Source of the DNA: Neomoorella stamsii
GTDB lineage: Bacteria > Bacillota > DSM-521 > Neomoorellales > Neomoorellaceae
Direction of reading: 5' to 3'
Assembly (NCBI RefSeq): GCF_002995805.1
Contig: NZ_PVXL01000050.1
Coordinates: 1-64,000, forward strand
DNA length: 64,000 nt
Shown: in pieces, positions 49,880 to 59,492 of the stretch
How the letters are laid out: every line of letters starts with the position of its first letter
Numbering within the stretch: the first letter of the stretch is position 1
The notes under the pieces: generated by a model
The model's input: the letters and a program-made list of their open reading frames with translations, nothing else
Told to the model about the DNA's origin: nothing
Databases searched by the model: none
Made by a program: the position numbers and the translations under genes

Positions 49880-51721
49880 ATGGACCTGGAGGAGAAACTG
49901 GCGCGCTTGCCGGATCACCCCGGCGTCTACCTCATGCGCGACGCCAAAGGCGAGATCATTTATGTCGGCAAGGCCGCTTCCCTGAAAAACCGGGTGCGCT
50001 CCTATTTCCGCGGCCAGCACCCGCCGCGGACGCAGGTCTTAGTCAGCCATATTGCCGACTTTGAGTATATCCTGACGGATAACGAAGTCGAGGCCCTGAT
50101 TCTAGAGTGCAACCTGATTAAAGAACACCGGCCGCGGTACAACGTCAGTTTAAAGGACGACAAAAGCTACCCGTATATCAAAATAACCACCCAGGAACAA
50201 TTTCCCCGGCTGCAGATCACGCGCTCCCTGGTCCGGGACGGTTCCCGCTACTTCGGCCCCTACACCAACGTGGGGGCTTTGCGGGAAACTTTAAAAATCC
50301 TGCGCGGCCTTTTCCCGGTGCGCACCTGCCGGGAGACGCCCCTGCAGCACCGCAGCCGGCCCTGCCTCAACGCCCATATTAACCGCTGCCTGGCACCCTG
50401 CAGCGGTAAGGTCAACCAGGAGGCCTACCGGGAAGCGGTAGACAATATTGTCCTGTTCCTGGAGGGGAAACATACCACCCTGGTCAAGGAATTAAAGGAA
50501 CAGATGGAAGCCGCCGCCGGACGGCTGGAATTTGAAAAGGCAGCCAGGCTCAGGGACCAGCTGCGGGCGGTGCAGGAGGTCTGCGAACGCCAGAAACTTG
50601 CTGCCGCCAGCGGGGAGGATGCCGATGCCGTTGCTTTCGCCCGGGAAGGGGAAGCGGCCCTGGGCCTTATCTTCTTCAGCCGGGGTGGAAAGGTTATCGG
50701 CCGCGACCATTTTTTCCTTACGGGGACAGAGGGCTTATCCCGGGGCGAAATTATGGCAGCCCTGCTGAAAGAATATTACAGCCGGGGGGTAGAAATTCCC
50801 CCGCAAATCCTACTCCACGACGAGCCGGATGACGCCGCCACCATCGCCCGCTGGCTGGGCCGGCTGCGCGGCGGCCGGGTCGAGTTGAAGGTACCCAAAC
50901 GGGGCAGCAAGTTAAAGCTGCTGCAGCTGGTCCATGAAAATGCCGTCAGCCTCCTCCAGGAGCACCTCCTGGCCCGCCGGCGCCAGGAGGAGGGTGGCAA
51001 GGCGGCCCTGATGGAATTGCAACAGGCCCTTGGCCTGCCGCGGTTGCCGCGGCGCATGGAAGCCTATGATATTTCCAACTTCCAGGGGAGCAGCCCGGTG
51101 GGGGCCATGGCTGTCTTTGTGGACGGCCGGCCGTTGACCTCGGCCTACCGCCGCTTCCAGATCAAGACGGTCAAAGGCCCCAATGACTTTGCCTCCCTCC
51201 AGGAGGTTTTAAGCCGGCGTTTCCGCCGCGCCGCCGGGCAGGACCCGCGTTTTGCCGAGTTACCGGATTTCGTTCTTATTGACGGGGGCATGGGCCAGCT
51301 TCATGCCGCCCGGGAGGTCATGGCGGCCATGGGTGTGGCGGCCATTCCTACCTTTGCCCTGGCCAAGGAGGAAGAGCTGTTGTTCCGGGAGGGCAGCCCC
51401 GAACCGGTACGCCTGCCCCGGGATAGCCGGGCCCTGCAGCTCCTGCAGTACCTGCGGGATGAGGTACACCGCTTTGCCATTACCTACCACCGCCAGAAAC
51501 GGGAAAAGGGCGCCTACCGCTCGGTACTGGATGACATTCCCGGAGTAGGTCCCAAACGTAAAAAAGCCCTGCTGCGCCATTTTGGGTCTGTTGCTAAAAT
51601 AAGGGAAGCTACTTTAGACGAATTAATGGCCGTAGAAGGGATGAACCGGGCGGTGGCGGTCCGCATCCTGGAAGGCCTGGGGAGGAAAAATAATGGGGAG
51701 AATCCGGCTGGTAGCCCTTGA
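49880..51721 (+). CDS. uvrC: UvrC, excinuclease ABC subunit C
   Basis: Makes both incisions around the lesion after UvrB binding, 613 aa. The N-terminal GIY-YIG domain reads LPDHPGVYLMRDAKGEIIYVGKAASLKNRVRSYF (3' incision). A cysteine-bearing SRPCLNAHINRCLAPCSGKV follows, then a UVR domain (LKEQMEAAAGRLEFEKAARLRDQ) that meets UvrB, an RNase H-like endonuclease domain (EAYDISNFQGSSPVGAMAVFVDGRP with the first aspartate, FVLIDGGMGQL; 5' incision), and C-terminal helix-hairpin-helices (IPGVGPKRKKALLRHFGSV). ATG 49880 after AGGAAGGG. Its last 29 bases overlap the next gene. Confidence 0.97.
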   Translation: MDLEEKLARLPDHPGVYLMRDAKGEIIYVGKAASLKNRVRSYFRGQHPPRTQVLVSHIADFEYILTDNEVEALILECNLIKEHRPRYNVSLKDDKSYPYIKITTQEQFPRLQITRSLVRDGSRYFGPYTNVGALRETLKILRGLFPVRTCRETPLQHRSRPCLNAHINRCLAPCSGKVNQEAYREAVDNIVLFLEGKHTTLVKELKEQMEAAAGRLEFEKAARLRDQLRAVQEVCERQKLAAASGEDADAVAFAREGEAALGLIFFSRGGKVIGRDHFFLTGTEGLSRGEIMAALLKEYYSRGVEIPPQILLHDEPDDAATIARWLGRLRGGRVELKVPKRGSKLKLLQLVHENAVSLLQEHLLARRRQEEGGKAALMELQQALGLPRLPRRMEAYDISNFQGSSPVGAMAVFVDGRPLTSAYRRFQIKTVKGPNDFASLQEVLSRRFRRAAGQDPRFAELPDFVLIDGGMGQLHAAREVMAAMGVAAIPTFALAKEEELLFREGSPEPVRLPRDSRALQLLQYLRDEVHRFAITYHRQKREKGAYRSVLDDIPGVGPKRKKALLRHFGSVAKIREATLDELMAVEGMNRAVAVRILEGLGRKNNGENPAGSP

Positions 51722-52505
51722 CCTGGACGGGACGCTGTTAACCGACGATTTAGTTATTGAGCCACGGGCTAAAGAAGCCATAAGGAGAGTCCGGGAAAGG
51801 GGCATAACCGTAACCCTGGCTACGGGGCGCATGTTCAGTTCGGCCAGGCCCTACGCCGTGGAGCTGGGGTTGGATTTACCGCTTATTGTTTACCACGGCG
51901 CCCAGGTGCGCCACTCAGGGACGGGGGCAATCCTTTTTGAGCGCACCATTCCTTTGGACCTGGCCCGGTGTTTAATCACGCACATTCGCCAGTTTGGTTA
52001 TGCCTATAACGTTTACCTGGATGACCGGCTCTATGTAGAAAGCATCCAGGCGGAGAACGAAAAATATGCCTGGCGGGCCGGGGTGGATTTACACCGGGTG
52101 GAGGATATGCTAACTTTTCTCCAGGAGGAGAAAAGAGAGCCCCTGAAGATCGTCGCCCTCCGTGACGGCCCGGAACTGGATCCCCTGGAAGCGGCCATCC
52201 GCCGGGACGTGGGGGAAGGGGTTTACCTCACCCGGTCACTGCCCCATTACCTGGAAATGCTCAACCCAGAGGTTAACAAGGCCCGGGGGCTCCAGGCCCT
52301 GGCGGAACTGGAGGGCATCCGGCCGGAAGAAATTATGGTTTTTGGTGACAGTTATAACGACCTCCAGATGTTCCGCTATGCCGGCCTGGCGGTGGCCATG
52401 GCCAACGCCCCGGCGGAAGTCCGGGCGGCCGCCGATTATGTCACCGGCAGCAATAACGACGGCGGTGTGGCCCGGGCCCTGGAGAAATTTATCCTGGGAG
52501 GTTGA
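51693..52505 (+). CDS. Cof-type HAD phosphatase
   Basis: Haloacid dehalogenase-superfamily hydrolase of the Cof/YidA group, 270 aa, probably dephosphorylating sugar phosphates or cofactors. Motif I is LVALDLDGTLLTDD with the nucleophile aspartate. TLATGRMFSSARP is motif II. The type IIB cap lies in the middle, then a conserved lysine (LNPEVNKARGLQALAE) and motif IV EIMVFGDSYNDLQMFRYAGLAVAMANAP. GGGAGG lies upstream inside uvrC; the 29-bp overlap suggests coupled expression with repair genes, without known functional meaning. Confidence 0.92.
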   Translation: MGRIRLVALDLDGTLLTDDLVIEPRAKEAIRRVRERGITVTLATGRMFSSARPYAVELGLDLPLIVYHGAQVRHSGTGAILFERTIPLDLARCLITHIRQFGYAYNVYLDDRLYVESIQAENEKYAWRAGVDLHRVEDMLTFLQEEKREPLKIVALRDGPELDPLEAAIRRDVGEGVYLTRSLPHYLEMLNPEVNKARGLQALAELEGIRPEEIMVFGDSYNDLQMFRYAGLAVAMANAPAEVRAAADYVTGSNNDGGVARALEKFILGG

Positions 52506-52508
52506 CCT

Positions 52509-53243
52509 TTGCTCCAGTCCTTCCGGGCTGATTACCATGTACATACCCGGCGCAGCGACGGCCGGGCCAGTGCCAGGGATATGGTGGCGGCGGCCCGCCG
52601 GGCCGGGCTGGAAGAAGTGGCCCTGACTGACCACGGCCCGCGCAATATCGGTGTGGGTGTCAATGCCGCCGGCGTATTCTTACGCCTGAAAAGGAAAGTG
52701 GCAACCTGGGAGTCCCCGAGTATCCGGGTGCTGGTAGGTGCTGAGGCCAATATTGTGGGTTTAAACGGGGAAATCGACATCCCGGCCGCCGTTTACCGGC
52801 AGCTGGATCTCCTGCTGGTGGGGCTCCATCCTTATGTCCTGCCCCGGGATTGGCCGGCAGCCCGTGACCTGGTGCTGGCCAACCAGCTCCAGGGACGCAG
52901 CCGCCGCTGGCGGGAAAGGGCCGTGGAGGCCAATACGCAGACTTTAATGGCGGCCCTGGAAAAGCACCCTGTCTTTTGCCTCACCCACCCGGGCCTGGGG
53001 ATGCCGGTGGATATTGAGCCCCTGGCCAGGGCCTGTGCCCGGGCCGGCACCCTGTGGGAGGTAAATACCGGCCACCTCTACCAGCGGCCGCAAGAGCTGG
53101 CCAGGGCCGCCCGCTGTGGAGTGAGGTTTGTCGTCAACAGCGACGCCCACCAGCCCGCCACTGTGGGCCGCCTGGAAAAGGGGTGGCAACTCCTGCGTGC
53201 CGCCGGGGTACCCCCGGAGCAGGTAATAAACTTGCGTCATTGA
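52509..53243 (+). CDS. PHP-domain phosphoesterase
   Basis: Metal-dependent phosphoesterase/phosphatase of the PHP superfamily, 244 aa, substrate unknown. Metal ligands are visible in order: [13 protein letters not shown] (H-x-H), [17 protein letters not shown] (glutamate), [23 protein letters not shown]-type LTHPG, and VNSDAHQP (D-x-H). Start TTG 52509 follows GGGAGGTTGACC three nt after the previous stop, so it is co-transcribed with the Cof gene. A PHP domain also occurs in the EndoQ fusion of this window, but the two are not close in sequence. Confidence 0.87.
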   Translation: MLQSFRADYHVHTRRSDGRASARDMVAAARRAGLEEVALTDHGPRNIGVGVNAAGVFLRLKRKVATWESPSIRVLVGAEANIVGLNGEIDIPAAVYRQLDLLLVGLHPYVLPRDWPAARDLVLANQLQGRSRRWRERAVEANTQTLMAALEKHPVFCLTHPGLGMPVDIEPLARACARAGTLWEVNTGHLYQRPQELARAARCGVRFVVNSDAHQPATVGRLEKGWQLLRAAGVPPEQVINLRH

Positions 53244-53266
53244 TGCTTTTAAGGGAGGGGAGAGTA

Positions 53267-54166
53267 ATGACGGCAAACAACTATCCACGTCTCGTCATTG
53301 TAACTGGCCTTTCTGGAGCCGGCAAGACCCAGGCTGTGCGCTGCTTGGAAGACCTGGGCTTTTTCTGCGTTGACAACCTGCCCCCCTCCCTGATACCAGG
53401 GCTGGTTGATCTCCTGGGGCAACCCGCCAAAGAAGGGGAAGGGATAAACAAGGTGGCCCTGGTTATGGACATCCGCGGCGGCCAGTTTTTTGACGGCCTG
53501 GAGGAAGCCCTGGCCTACCTGGACGGCCGGGATATCCCCTACGAGATCCTTTTCCTGGAGGCGGCCGATGAAATCCTGGTGCGGCGTTACAAAGAAACCA
53601 GGCGCCGCCACCCCCTCTCCAGCGGCGGCCAGATTCTGGAAGGCATTATCGCCGAACGGCGGCGCCTGGAAGAACTGCGGGGCCGGGCCAGCAAGATCAT
53701 CGATACTTCCGAACTCACGCCGCGCCAGCTTAAAGAGCAGGTAAGCGAACTTTTTGGCGACAGCCGGCGGCAACTGGTGATTAACATTATTTCCTTTGGC
53801 TATAAATACGGCATTCCCCTGGATGCCGATCTGGTTATGGATGTGCGCTTTTTGCCCAATCCTTTTTATATCCCCGCCTTGCGCCCCTTTACCGGTCATG
53901 ATCGCTGTGTGGCCGAGTTTGTCATGTCTGCCCCGGAGGCCCGGCAATTTATCGAACAGTTTGCCGCCCTCCTGCGCTTCCTGATCCCCCATTACCAGCA
54001 GGAGGGCAAGTCCCACCTGGTCATTGCCATTGGCTGTACCGGTGGCCAGCACCGCTCGGTGACCCTGGCCAATAGACTGGGAGAAATACTCCGGGGCGAT
54101 AATTACGACGTAGTAGTCAAGCACCGGGATGTAGTGCGTTATCTGAGCAGCGACAGCAGGAGGTAG
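53267..54166 (+). CDS. rapZ: RapZ/YvcJ nucleotide-binding protein
   Basis: P-loop protein of 299 aa; in E. coli RapZ adapts a small RNA for RNase E, and in B. subtilis YvcJ hydrolyses GTP and affects competence. Walker [31 protein letters not shown] (about residues 13-42), DIRGGQFF, a middle [21 protein letters not shown]-type segment ([22 protein letters not shown] in parts), and a C-terminal domain [23 protein letters not shown]…[22 protein letters not shown] 53267 after GGGAGGGGAGAGTA. Order rapZ-yvcK-whiA is conserved in Firmicutes and Actinobacteria. Confidence 0.95.
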   Translation: MTANNYPRLVIVTGLSGAGKTQAVRCLEDLGFFCVDNLPPSLIPGLVDLLGQPAKEGEGINKVALVMDIRGGQFFDGLEEALAYLDGRDIPYEILFLEAADEILVRRYKETRRRHPLSSGGQILEGIIAERRRLEELRGRASKIIDTSELTPRQLKEQVSELFGDSRRQLVINIISFGYKYGIPLDADLVMDVRFLPNPFYIPALRPFTGHDRCVAEFVMSAPEARQFIEQFAALLRFLIPHYQQEGKSHLVIAIGCTGGQHRSVTLANRLGEILRGDNYDVVVKHRDVVRYLSSDSRR

Positions 54167-54174
54167 GCAGGCGG

Positions 54175-55515
54175 GTGGAGGGTTTAAAGTGGCTTTACCC
54201 GGGCTTAAAGATTAAACGCTGGCTGTTGCTGGCTGCCGTGGGCCTGTTTTTACTGGTTTCCGGATTAACAGTGATCCTGGGGGTTACTCTCTTAGCCTCG
54301 GCGGAAAGGGGCGTTACCTGGTTTATCCTCCATACCCTGGGAGCCCTGGGTTCGCCCCTGCTGGGCGGGGTGGCGGCTGCGGGCCTGGGGGTGGTCCTTA
54401 TCATTCTGGGGCTCCAGCGCCTGGCCAGTTCGGTTTTTAAAGTCCTGTTCCCCGGCAATACCAGTAACCTCTGGCAACTTTTTTACCGGCGCCAGTACCT
54501 GGCGAAAGGTCCCCATATAGTAGCTATCGGCGGGGGCACGGGTCTGGCCGTCCTCCTGCGGGGGCTGAAAAAGTACACCCGGAATCTCACGGCCATTGTA
54601 ACCGTAGCCGACGACGGCGGCAGCTCCGGCCGCCTGCGCCAGGAGTTAAAAATCCCGCCACCGGGGGATATTCGCAACTGCCTGGTGGCCCTGGCGGATA
54701 CAGAAAGCCTTATGGAGGAACTGTTCAATTACCGCTTCCACCAGGGAGAGGGCCTGGCCGGCCACAGCCTGGGAAATCTGCTGCTGGCGGCTATGACGGA
54801 TATGGCCGGTGATTTTGACCGGGCCATCCAGGAACTGGCCCGGGTGCTGGCGGTTGGCGGCCGGGTTATTCCTTCCACTACCAGCCATGTCGTCCTGGGA
54901 GCCGAACTAGCCGATGGTACTACCATCCTGGGGGAAAGCAATATCCCCCGGGCCGGCAAGCGGATTAAAAGGGTGTTTTTACAGCCGGCCACCTGCCGGC
55001 CGCCGGCAGCCGCCCTGGACGCCATAGCCAGGGCCGATGCCATCATTATCGGCCCGGGGAGCCTCTATACCAGCGTCCTGCCCAATTTACTTGTGCGCGG
55101 TTTGACTGAGGCTTTACGCCAGTCCCCGGCACCGGTGTTTTACGTCAGTAATATCATGACCCAGCCGGGGGAAACTGACGGTTATACGGTGGCCGATCAC
55201 CTGCAGGCTATTATTGATCACTGCGGCCCGGGCCTGGTGGATGTAGTTATTGCCCATCGCGGCCCTATTTCCCGGGGTGCCCTGCGGCGTTACGGCGAAA
55301 AGGGGGCCCACCCGGTCCTGATCAATGGACCGGGGATAGCTAGAATGGGCGTTGAGTTGCGTACGGGCTGGCTGGTGGACGAGATCCATGTGGTCCGGCA
55401 CCACCCTGAACGCCTGGCCAGCCTGATAATGGAAGAGTTTTACCGCCACCATTCCCGGCGCCGGCAGCGCCTTATATACCTGGTCCGGGAGAAGTTTCGT
55501 AACCTGGCCCATTAA
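54175..55515 (+). CDS. YvcK/GlmR family protein (gluconeogenesis factor)
   Basis: CofD-like fold protein, 446 aa; YvcK/GlmR in B. subtilis binds UDP-GlcNAc and steers carbon into cell-wall precursors. Key motifs: IVAIGGGTGLAVLLRGLKKYTRNLTAIVTVADDGGSSGRLR, PPGDIRNCLVALAD, GHSLGNLLLAAM and GPGSLYTSVLPNLLVRG. Unlike the B. subtilis protein, this one has a ~110-residue N-terminal extension with two hydrophobic helices (WLLLAAVGLFLLVSGLTVIL and LLGGVAAAGLGVVLIILGL), so it is probably membrane attached. Start GTG 54175, nine nt after rapZ, with AGGAGG upstream. Confidence 0.93.
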   Translation: MEGLKWLYPGLKIKRWLLLAAVGLFLLVSGLTVILGVTLLASAERGVTWFILHTLGALGSPLLGGVAAAGLGVVLIILGLQRLASSVFKVLFPGNTSNLWQLFYRRQYLAKGPHIVAIGGGTGLAVLLRGLKKYTRNLTAIVTVADDGGSSGRLRQELKIPPPGDIRNCLVALADTESLMEELFNYRFHQGEGLAGHSLGNLLLAAMTDMAGDFDRAIQELARVLAVGGRVIPSTTSHVVLGAELADGTTILGESNIPRAGKRIKRVFLQPATCRPPAAALDAIARADAIIIGPGSLYTSVLPNLLVRGLTEALRQSPAPVFYVSNIMTQPGETDGYTVADHLQAIIDHCGPGLVDVVIAHRGPISRGALRRYGEKGAHPVLINGPGIARMGVELRTGWLVDEIHVVRHHPERLASLIMEEFYRHHSRRRQRLIYLVREKFRNLAH

Positions 55516-55568
55516 CCGGGGCAGGATGGATGAACCGTACAGTAATAAAATGTTCCGGAGTGGGGCTA

Positions 55569-56504
55569 ATGGCGATATCCTTCTCCTTCGAAACCAAAGA
55601 AGAACTGGCCCGGGTAAAAAAACGGCGCCCCTGCTGCGCTGAGGCCGAACTGGTCGCCATTTTACGCCAGGGTAACCTGGCCGGTTTACCGGGGGAGGGG
55701 GTAATCCTGCTGGCAACCACCCACGCTGCCATAGCCAGGAGGGTTTACTCCCTGGCCAGGGCGGTGCTGGGCCTGCCGGTCAAAGTACAAACTGAGCGCC
55801 GGAGCGGTAAAGGCCGGCCGCTTTTTAAGGTTTTAACTCCGGCCGGGGTAGAAGCATTGCAGGCCTGGCTGGCCGCCAGGACCGGGGCGCCGGAGTACCA
55901 GTGCTGCCGGGCCGCCTACCTCCGGGGTACCTTCCTGGTAACCGGCTCCGTCAATAAACCGTCGGCAACCCATCACCTGGAATTTCTCCTCGAAGGGGAC
56001 GAGGAAGCCGCCCGCCTCCAGGACATTATGCAGCAGCTGGAGCTCCAGCCCCGTCTCAGCCGGCGCCAGCGCGGGCTGGTTCTTTACCTGAAAGACAGCG
56101 AGCAAATTGTCCGGGCTTTAAGCCTCATGGGGGCCCATAGTGCCGTCCTGGCCTATGAGAACGCCCTCATCTTTAAAGAAATGCGTAACCGGGTCAACCG
56201 CCTGGTAAACTGCGAGACGGCCAACTTGAGCAAGACCGTAGAAACGGGTTTACGCCAGGCAGAAAATATCCGCTACCTGGTGGCCACCCTGGGCTGGGAT
56301 GGATTACCTGCCGGCCTGCAGGAGATAGCTGCTTTACGTCTCCAGCACCCGGAAGCAAGTTTAAAGGAACTGGGGGAAATGCTGGTACCACCGGTAGGGA
56401 AGTCAGGGGTCAACCACCGTCTGCGTCGCCTGGAACACTTAACCAAGCAGGTGCGGGCCCGGAGGGGGGAAATAGATGCGGCGAACGACAACCTACCCTG
56501 TTAA
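55569..56504 (+). CDS. whiA: WhiA, sporulation/division regulator
   Basis: DNA-binding protein with a LAGLIDADG-like N-terminal domain (about residues 1-215, [32 protein letters not shown], then [23 protein letters not shown]) and a C-terminal HTH (about 240-305, [37 protein letters not shown]). WhiA controls sporulation septation in Streptomyces and division or chromosome segregation in Bacillus. ATG 55569 follows GGAGTGGGG and matches the family start; ATG 55530 is in frame upstream. Length is 311 aa. The stop lies 29 bases inside the next gene. Confidence 0.95.
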   Translation: MAISFSFETKEELARVKKRRPCCAEAELVAILRQGNLAGLPGEGVILLATTHAAIARRVYSLARAVLGLPVKVQTERRSGKGRPLFKVLTPAGVEALQAWLAARTGAPEYQCCRAAYLRGTFLVTGSVNKPSATHHLEFLLEGDEEAARLQDIMQQLELQPRLSRRQRGLVLYLKDSEQIVRALSLMGAHSAVLAYENALIFKEMRNRVNRLVNCETANLSKTVETGLRQAENIRYLVATLGWDGLPAGLQEIAALRLQHPEASLKELGEMLVPPVGKSGVNHRLRRLEHLTKQVRARRGEIDAANDNLPC

Positions 56505-57006
56505 CGGTCATAACGCCATGGCCTCCTGGCGCCGGGTTGCTCCCTTCTGGCGGGTAGCCTGGAATTTTTTTTGGATTGAACTCAGCCGCTTTTTACCCTT
56601 TTTGCGCCTGAAAAGCTGGCTTTTACGCCACCTGGTGGGGATGGATGTAGCGCCGACGGCTTCCATAGGGGTTATGGCCATGCCGGATATCTTAAGGCCG
56701 GATCTCATTCATATTGGCCCCGAGAGTATTATTGGTTATAATGTTACTATTCTGACCCACGAGTTTTTACCCCGCGCCTACCGCCTGGGGGCAGTGGAAA
56801 TTGGCGCTTGGGTTCTCATTGGAGCCAATGTCACCATTTTACCAGGAGTGCGCATTGGCGATGGAGCCATTGTTGGTGCCGGAGCGGTAGTTACCCGGGA
56901 TGTCCCGGCAGGGACCATGGTCGGCGGCGTCCCGGCGCGGGTGATAGGCAGGGTGGATGGTGATACCCGGGCATCTCGCCCGGGGCCGCCTCTTTCTCTG
57001 GAATAA
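56476..57006 (+). CDS. Hexapeptide-repeat acyltransferase
   Basis: Left-handed beta-helix acyltransferase of the maltose/galactoside O-acetyltransferase type, 176 aa. An N-terminal segment with hydrophobic residues ([33 protein letters not shown]) could lie on the membrane. Hexapeptide repeats follow, e.g. [63 protein letters not shown], the latter being the classic C-terminal signature. ATG 56476 after GGAGGGGGGAA overlaps whiA. The acceptor (sugar, lipid or wall polymer) is unknown. Confidence 0.9.
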   Translation: MRRTTTYPVNGHNAMASWRRVAPFWRVAWNFFWIELSRFLPFLRLKSWLLRHLVGMDVAPTASIGVMAMPDILRPDLIHIGPESIIGYNVTILTHEFLPRAYRLGAVEIGAWVLIGANVTILPGVRIGDGAIVGAGAVVTRDVPAGTMVGGVPARVIGRVDGDTRASRPGPPLSLE

Positions 57007-57014
57007 GACCCTCA

Positions 57015-57030
57015 TGCCGCTAACGCGGCA
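57015..57030 (+). terminator. Small stem-loop after the acyltransferase gene
   Basis: TGCCGC (57015-57020), TAAC, GCGGCA (57025-57030). There is no T run, so termination is uncertain; it may be an RNA-stabilising hairpin. Confidence 0.35.
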
Positions 57031-57043
57031 CCATCAGAAGGAT

Positions 57044-57280
57044 GAAAATAACGGGCTGGCATTTGTTTGGAGCGAGCGACTTGGTCCGAGCGGTTGAGCA
57101 GCCTTGGCGAAGCCGAGGAGCGAGGGCGGGGCCGAGGACAGGATGTCCGAGGCCAGCCTCTGAGGCAAGGAGGCCGAATAGGCCGGGAACCCCGCCCGAG
57201 CCCGAGGCTGAGCCGTAGGCTGATCCGCGAGGACCAGGGAGCGAGCAAAAACAATGCCAGCCTAGAGCTAAGTTATTTTC
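57044..57280 (+). repeat. Structured intergenic element, copy 2
   Basis: Second copy of the element at 9201-9438, same orientation. Helices: GAAAATAAC (57044-57052) with GTTATTTTC (57272-57280); GGCTGGCATT (57054-57063) with AATGCCAGCC (57253-57262); TGGTCC (57082-57087) with GGACCA (57231-57236); CAGCCT (57099-57104) with AGGCTG (57217-57222); GGGCGGGG (57124-57131) with CCCCGCCC (57190-57197). An apical GGACA/TGTCC hairpin replaces a different hairpin in copy 1. Compared with copy 1, paired bases change together in several helices. It fills the gap between the acyltransferase and DUF1405 genes; the small open frame over it is spurious. Confidence 0.75.
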
Positions 57281-57314
57281 AGGGTAGAAACTGCTCCCTG
57301 GAAGGAGATGACCG

Positions 57315-57929
57315 GTGGGGAGGAAGACAATAGGAAATAACTGGTTAAAACACCTTCTCTGGGAAGCGCCCTACCAGAACTGGTTCCTGGTTACCCTGGC
57401 GGTTATCAATCTCCTGGGGTCCATTTATGGTTACTACTGGTACCGGGAGCAACTGGCTAGTACACCTTTAATATGGTGGCCCTTTACCCCCGACAGCCCC
57501 CTGGCGACAACCCTTTTTGCCCTGGCCCTGATCCTGGCATTCTACCGCCGGGAAAGCGGCCTGCTGCGGCTGGTGGCAGCAACGGCAGTGATCAAATACG
57601 GGCTGTGGGCGATGGTGATCATAAGTGACTACTGGCTGGCAGGGGCCCGGGTGACGGTGGTAGAGGCCGGCCTGTGGCTATCCCACCTGGCGATGATGGT
57701 CGAAGGCTTCCTCTTCCTGCGGCACTGGCCGGTCGCTCCCTGGCAGCTAGCCCTGGTGGTCCTGTGGCTGGGGTTAAATGACTTCGTTGACTATGGCCTG
57801 GGGTTGCACCCTTACCTCTTCAGCCCCGGTCAGGAAAGCCTGGCCCTGGCAACGGCTGCGGGCTTAAGCCTGGCCTTAAGCTTTTACCTGGCCCGGGCAA
57901 TAAATTGGTCCCAGGGGCAGGAAAAATAG
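57315..57929 (+). CDS. DUF1405 membrane protein
   Basis: Integral membrane protein of 204 aa with six to seven hydrophobic helices and no charged soluble domain. The sequence NWFLVTLAVINLLGSIYGYYWYREQLASTPLIWWPFTPDSPLATTLFAL matches the DUF1405 start pattern, and GLWLSHLAMMVEGFLFL and LWLGLNDFVDYGLGLHPYL are typical later segments. Function is unknown. Start GTG 57315 follows GGAAGGAGATGACC. It is the first gene after the structured element and is followed by rpoN 39 nt downstream, perhaps in one transcript. Confidence 0.88.
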   Translation: MGRKTIGNNWLKHLLWEAPYQNWFLVTLAVINLLGSIYGYYWYREQLASTPLIWWPFTPDSPLATTLFALALILAFYRRESGLLRLVAATAVIKYGLWAMVIISDYWLAGARVTVVEAGLWLSHLAMMVEGFLFLRHWPVAPWQLALVVLWLGLNDFVDYGLGLHPYLFSPGQESLALATAAGLSLALSFYLARAINWSQGQEK

Positions 57930-57968
57930 TCAGGAAGGACGAATAGTATAAATTAGGGGGGGAGAGTC

Positions 57969-59357
57969 ATGCGCGAACGTTTAGGCCTTAACCTGGAACA
58001 GGCGCAAAAGTTAATCATGACGCCGGAACTGCGCCAGGCCATTGTTGTCCTGCAGCTCTCCACCCTGGAGCTGGCTGAATACGTCCAGCAGGAACTCCAG
58101 GAAAACCCGTTACTGGAAGTAAGGGACGAGGAAGAAGTTGCCGCGGCCGATGATGAACTGGTAGATGATCATGAGCCTTTCGAAATTGACTGGCAAGAAT
58201 ATTTCCAGGACGGCAGCGATTTGGGTTATGTCAGCGTTCCCCGGGAGGAACGCCCGGAATGGAATCACCAAAACCTCCTGACCGGCACGCCTACGCTGCA
58301 GGATCATTTACTGCTCCAGTTAAAAATAGCGGCCTCGACAACCCGCGAGCTGGAGATTGGGACGTTCTTAATCGGCAATCTAGACGCCAACGGTTACCTG
58401 AAGATTAGCCTGAAGGAAGCAGCCGCCTGTTTAAAGGTTTCCCCTGCGGCCGTCTGGCGGGTACTGCAGTGAATCCAGCATTTTGATCCTCCCGGGGTGG
58501 GAGCCAGAAACCTTACGGAGTGTCTTCTCCTCCAGCTGCGCCAGCGGGAAGATGCTCCCCCGGTAACGGAAAGAATTATTCGCAACTTTTTAACCGATGT
58601 TGCTGAGGGGCGGCTGACCCGTATTGCCCGGCGGCTGAACATGAGTCTCCCGGCCGTCCAGGCGGTGGTTGATTATATCCGCACCCTGGACCCCAAGCCA
58701 GGCCGCTCCTTTGGCGGCGGCCAGGAGAACCGCTATATCGTACCCGATGTAATCATTGAGCGGGTGGGTAGGGATTACGTGGTCCTGGTCAATGACCTGG
58801 CCATGCCGCGGCTGGGTATTAACCCCCTTTACCAGGCCTTAATGCGCCAGGAGGGGAGTTGCGACGAGGCAACCCGGCGTTTCATAGAAAGCAAGCTCAA
58901 TGCTGCGGCCTGGCTTATTCGTAGCCTGGAGCAGCGCCGGCTGACCCTTTACCGGGTGGTTAACTGCCTGGTGCAAGAGCAGCGGGAATTCCTGGATAAA
59001 GGTATAAAATACCTGAAACCCCTGACCATGCGCCAGGTGGCCGCATCCTTAGGCATCCATGAATCTACCGTCAGCCGGGCGACGGCCAATAAATATGTCC
59101 AGACGCCCCAGGGAGTCTTTGAATTAAAATTTTTCTTCGCCAGCGGTGTGGAAAAAAAAGGCGGCGCTGCTGCCGCCGAAAGTATCAAAAAAATGATTGC
59201 TGAAGCCATCAGCCGGGAAGATGCCACCAATCCTCTCACAGACCAGCAGCTGCAGGAACTCCTGCAGCAGCAGGGGATCAAGATTTCCCGGCGGACGGTG
59301 GCCAAGTACCGCGACGAGCAGGGCATTCCCGCCGCTGCAAAAAGAAAACGTTACTAG
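57969..59357 (+). pseudogene. rpoN: RNA polymerase sigma-54 factor with an in-frame TGA
   Basis: Encodes sigma-54, needed for enhancer-dependent promoters. The reading frame is full length (462 codons) but codon 168 is TGA (58470-58472), and the same frame continues without any other fault. Region I: LGLNLEQAQKLIMTPELRQAIVVLQLSTLELAEYVQQELQENPLLE. The core-binding domain is interrupted just before IQHFDPPGVGARNLTECLLLQL, a stretch highly conserved in the family. The HTH around TMRQVAASLGIHESTVSRATANKYVQTPQGVFELKFFF and the C-terminal RpoN box SRRTVAKYRDEQGI are intact. Because everything downstream is preserved, the stop is recent, a sequencing error, or read through. An alternative start at 58497 would give a fragment lacking region I. 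Confidence 0.85.
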
Positions 59358-59362
59358 GCTTG

Positions 59363-59383
59363 CAGGGGGCCAGGCGCCCCCTG
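59363..59383 (+). terminator. Hairpin downstream of rpoN
   Basis: CAGGGGGC (59363-59370), CAGGC loop, GCCCCCTG (59376-59383). The stem is strong but followed by only scattered T, so termination is uncertain. Confidence 0.5.
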
Positions 59384-59483
59384 TAACGGTTAATTCTGTC
59401 TATTTCTAAAGGAGGATTTTGGCGATTTGTGTTGAACAGTGAATGATGGTACAAGCGAGATCATTATATTGCCTGTTACTTTA

Positions 59484-59492
59484 TGGTATAAT
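59484..59492 (+). promoter_or_regulatory. Extended -10 promoter of gapA
   Basis: TGG-TATAAT about 95 nt before the gapA start. The long leader has no obvious riboswitch and no CggR-type operator. In many Firmicutes a cggR gene lies here; it is absent. Confidence 0.6.

Noticed and set aside
58470-58505. TGA in rpoN followed by a CTCCC-GGGGT-GGGAG hairpin as a selenocysteine signal
   Set aside because: The hairpin falls on the codons for the universally conserved DPPGVGA residues, the stem is only 5 bp, and sigma-54 has no known selenocysteine form.
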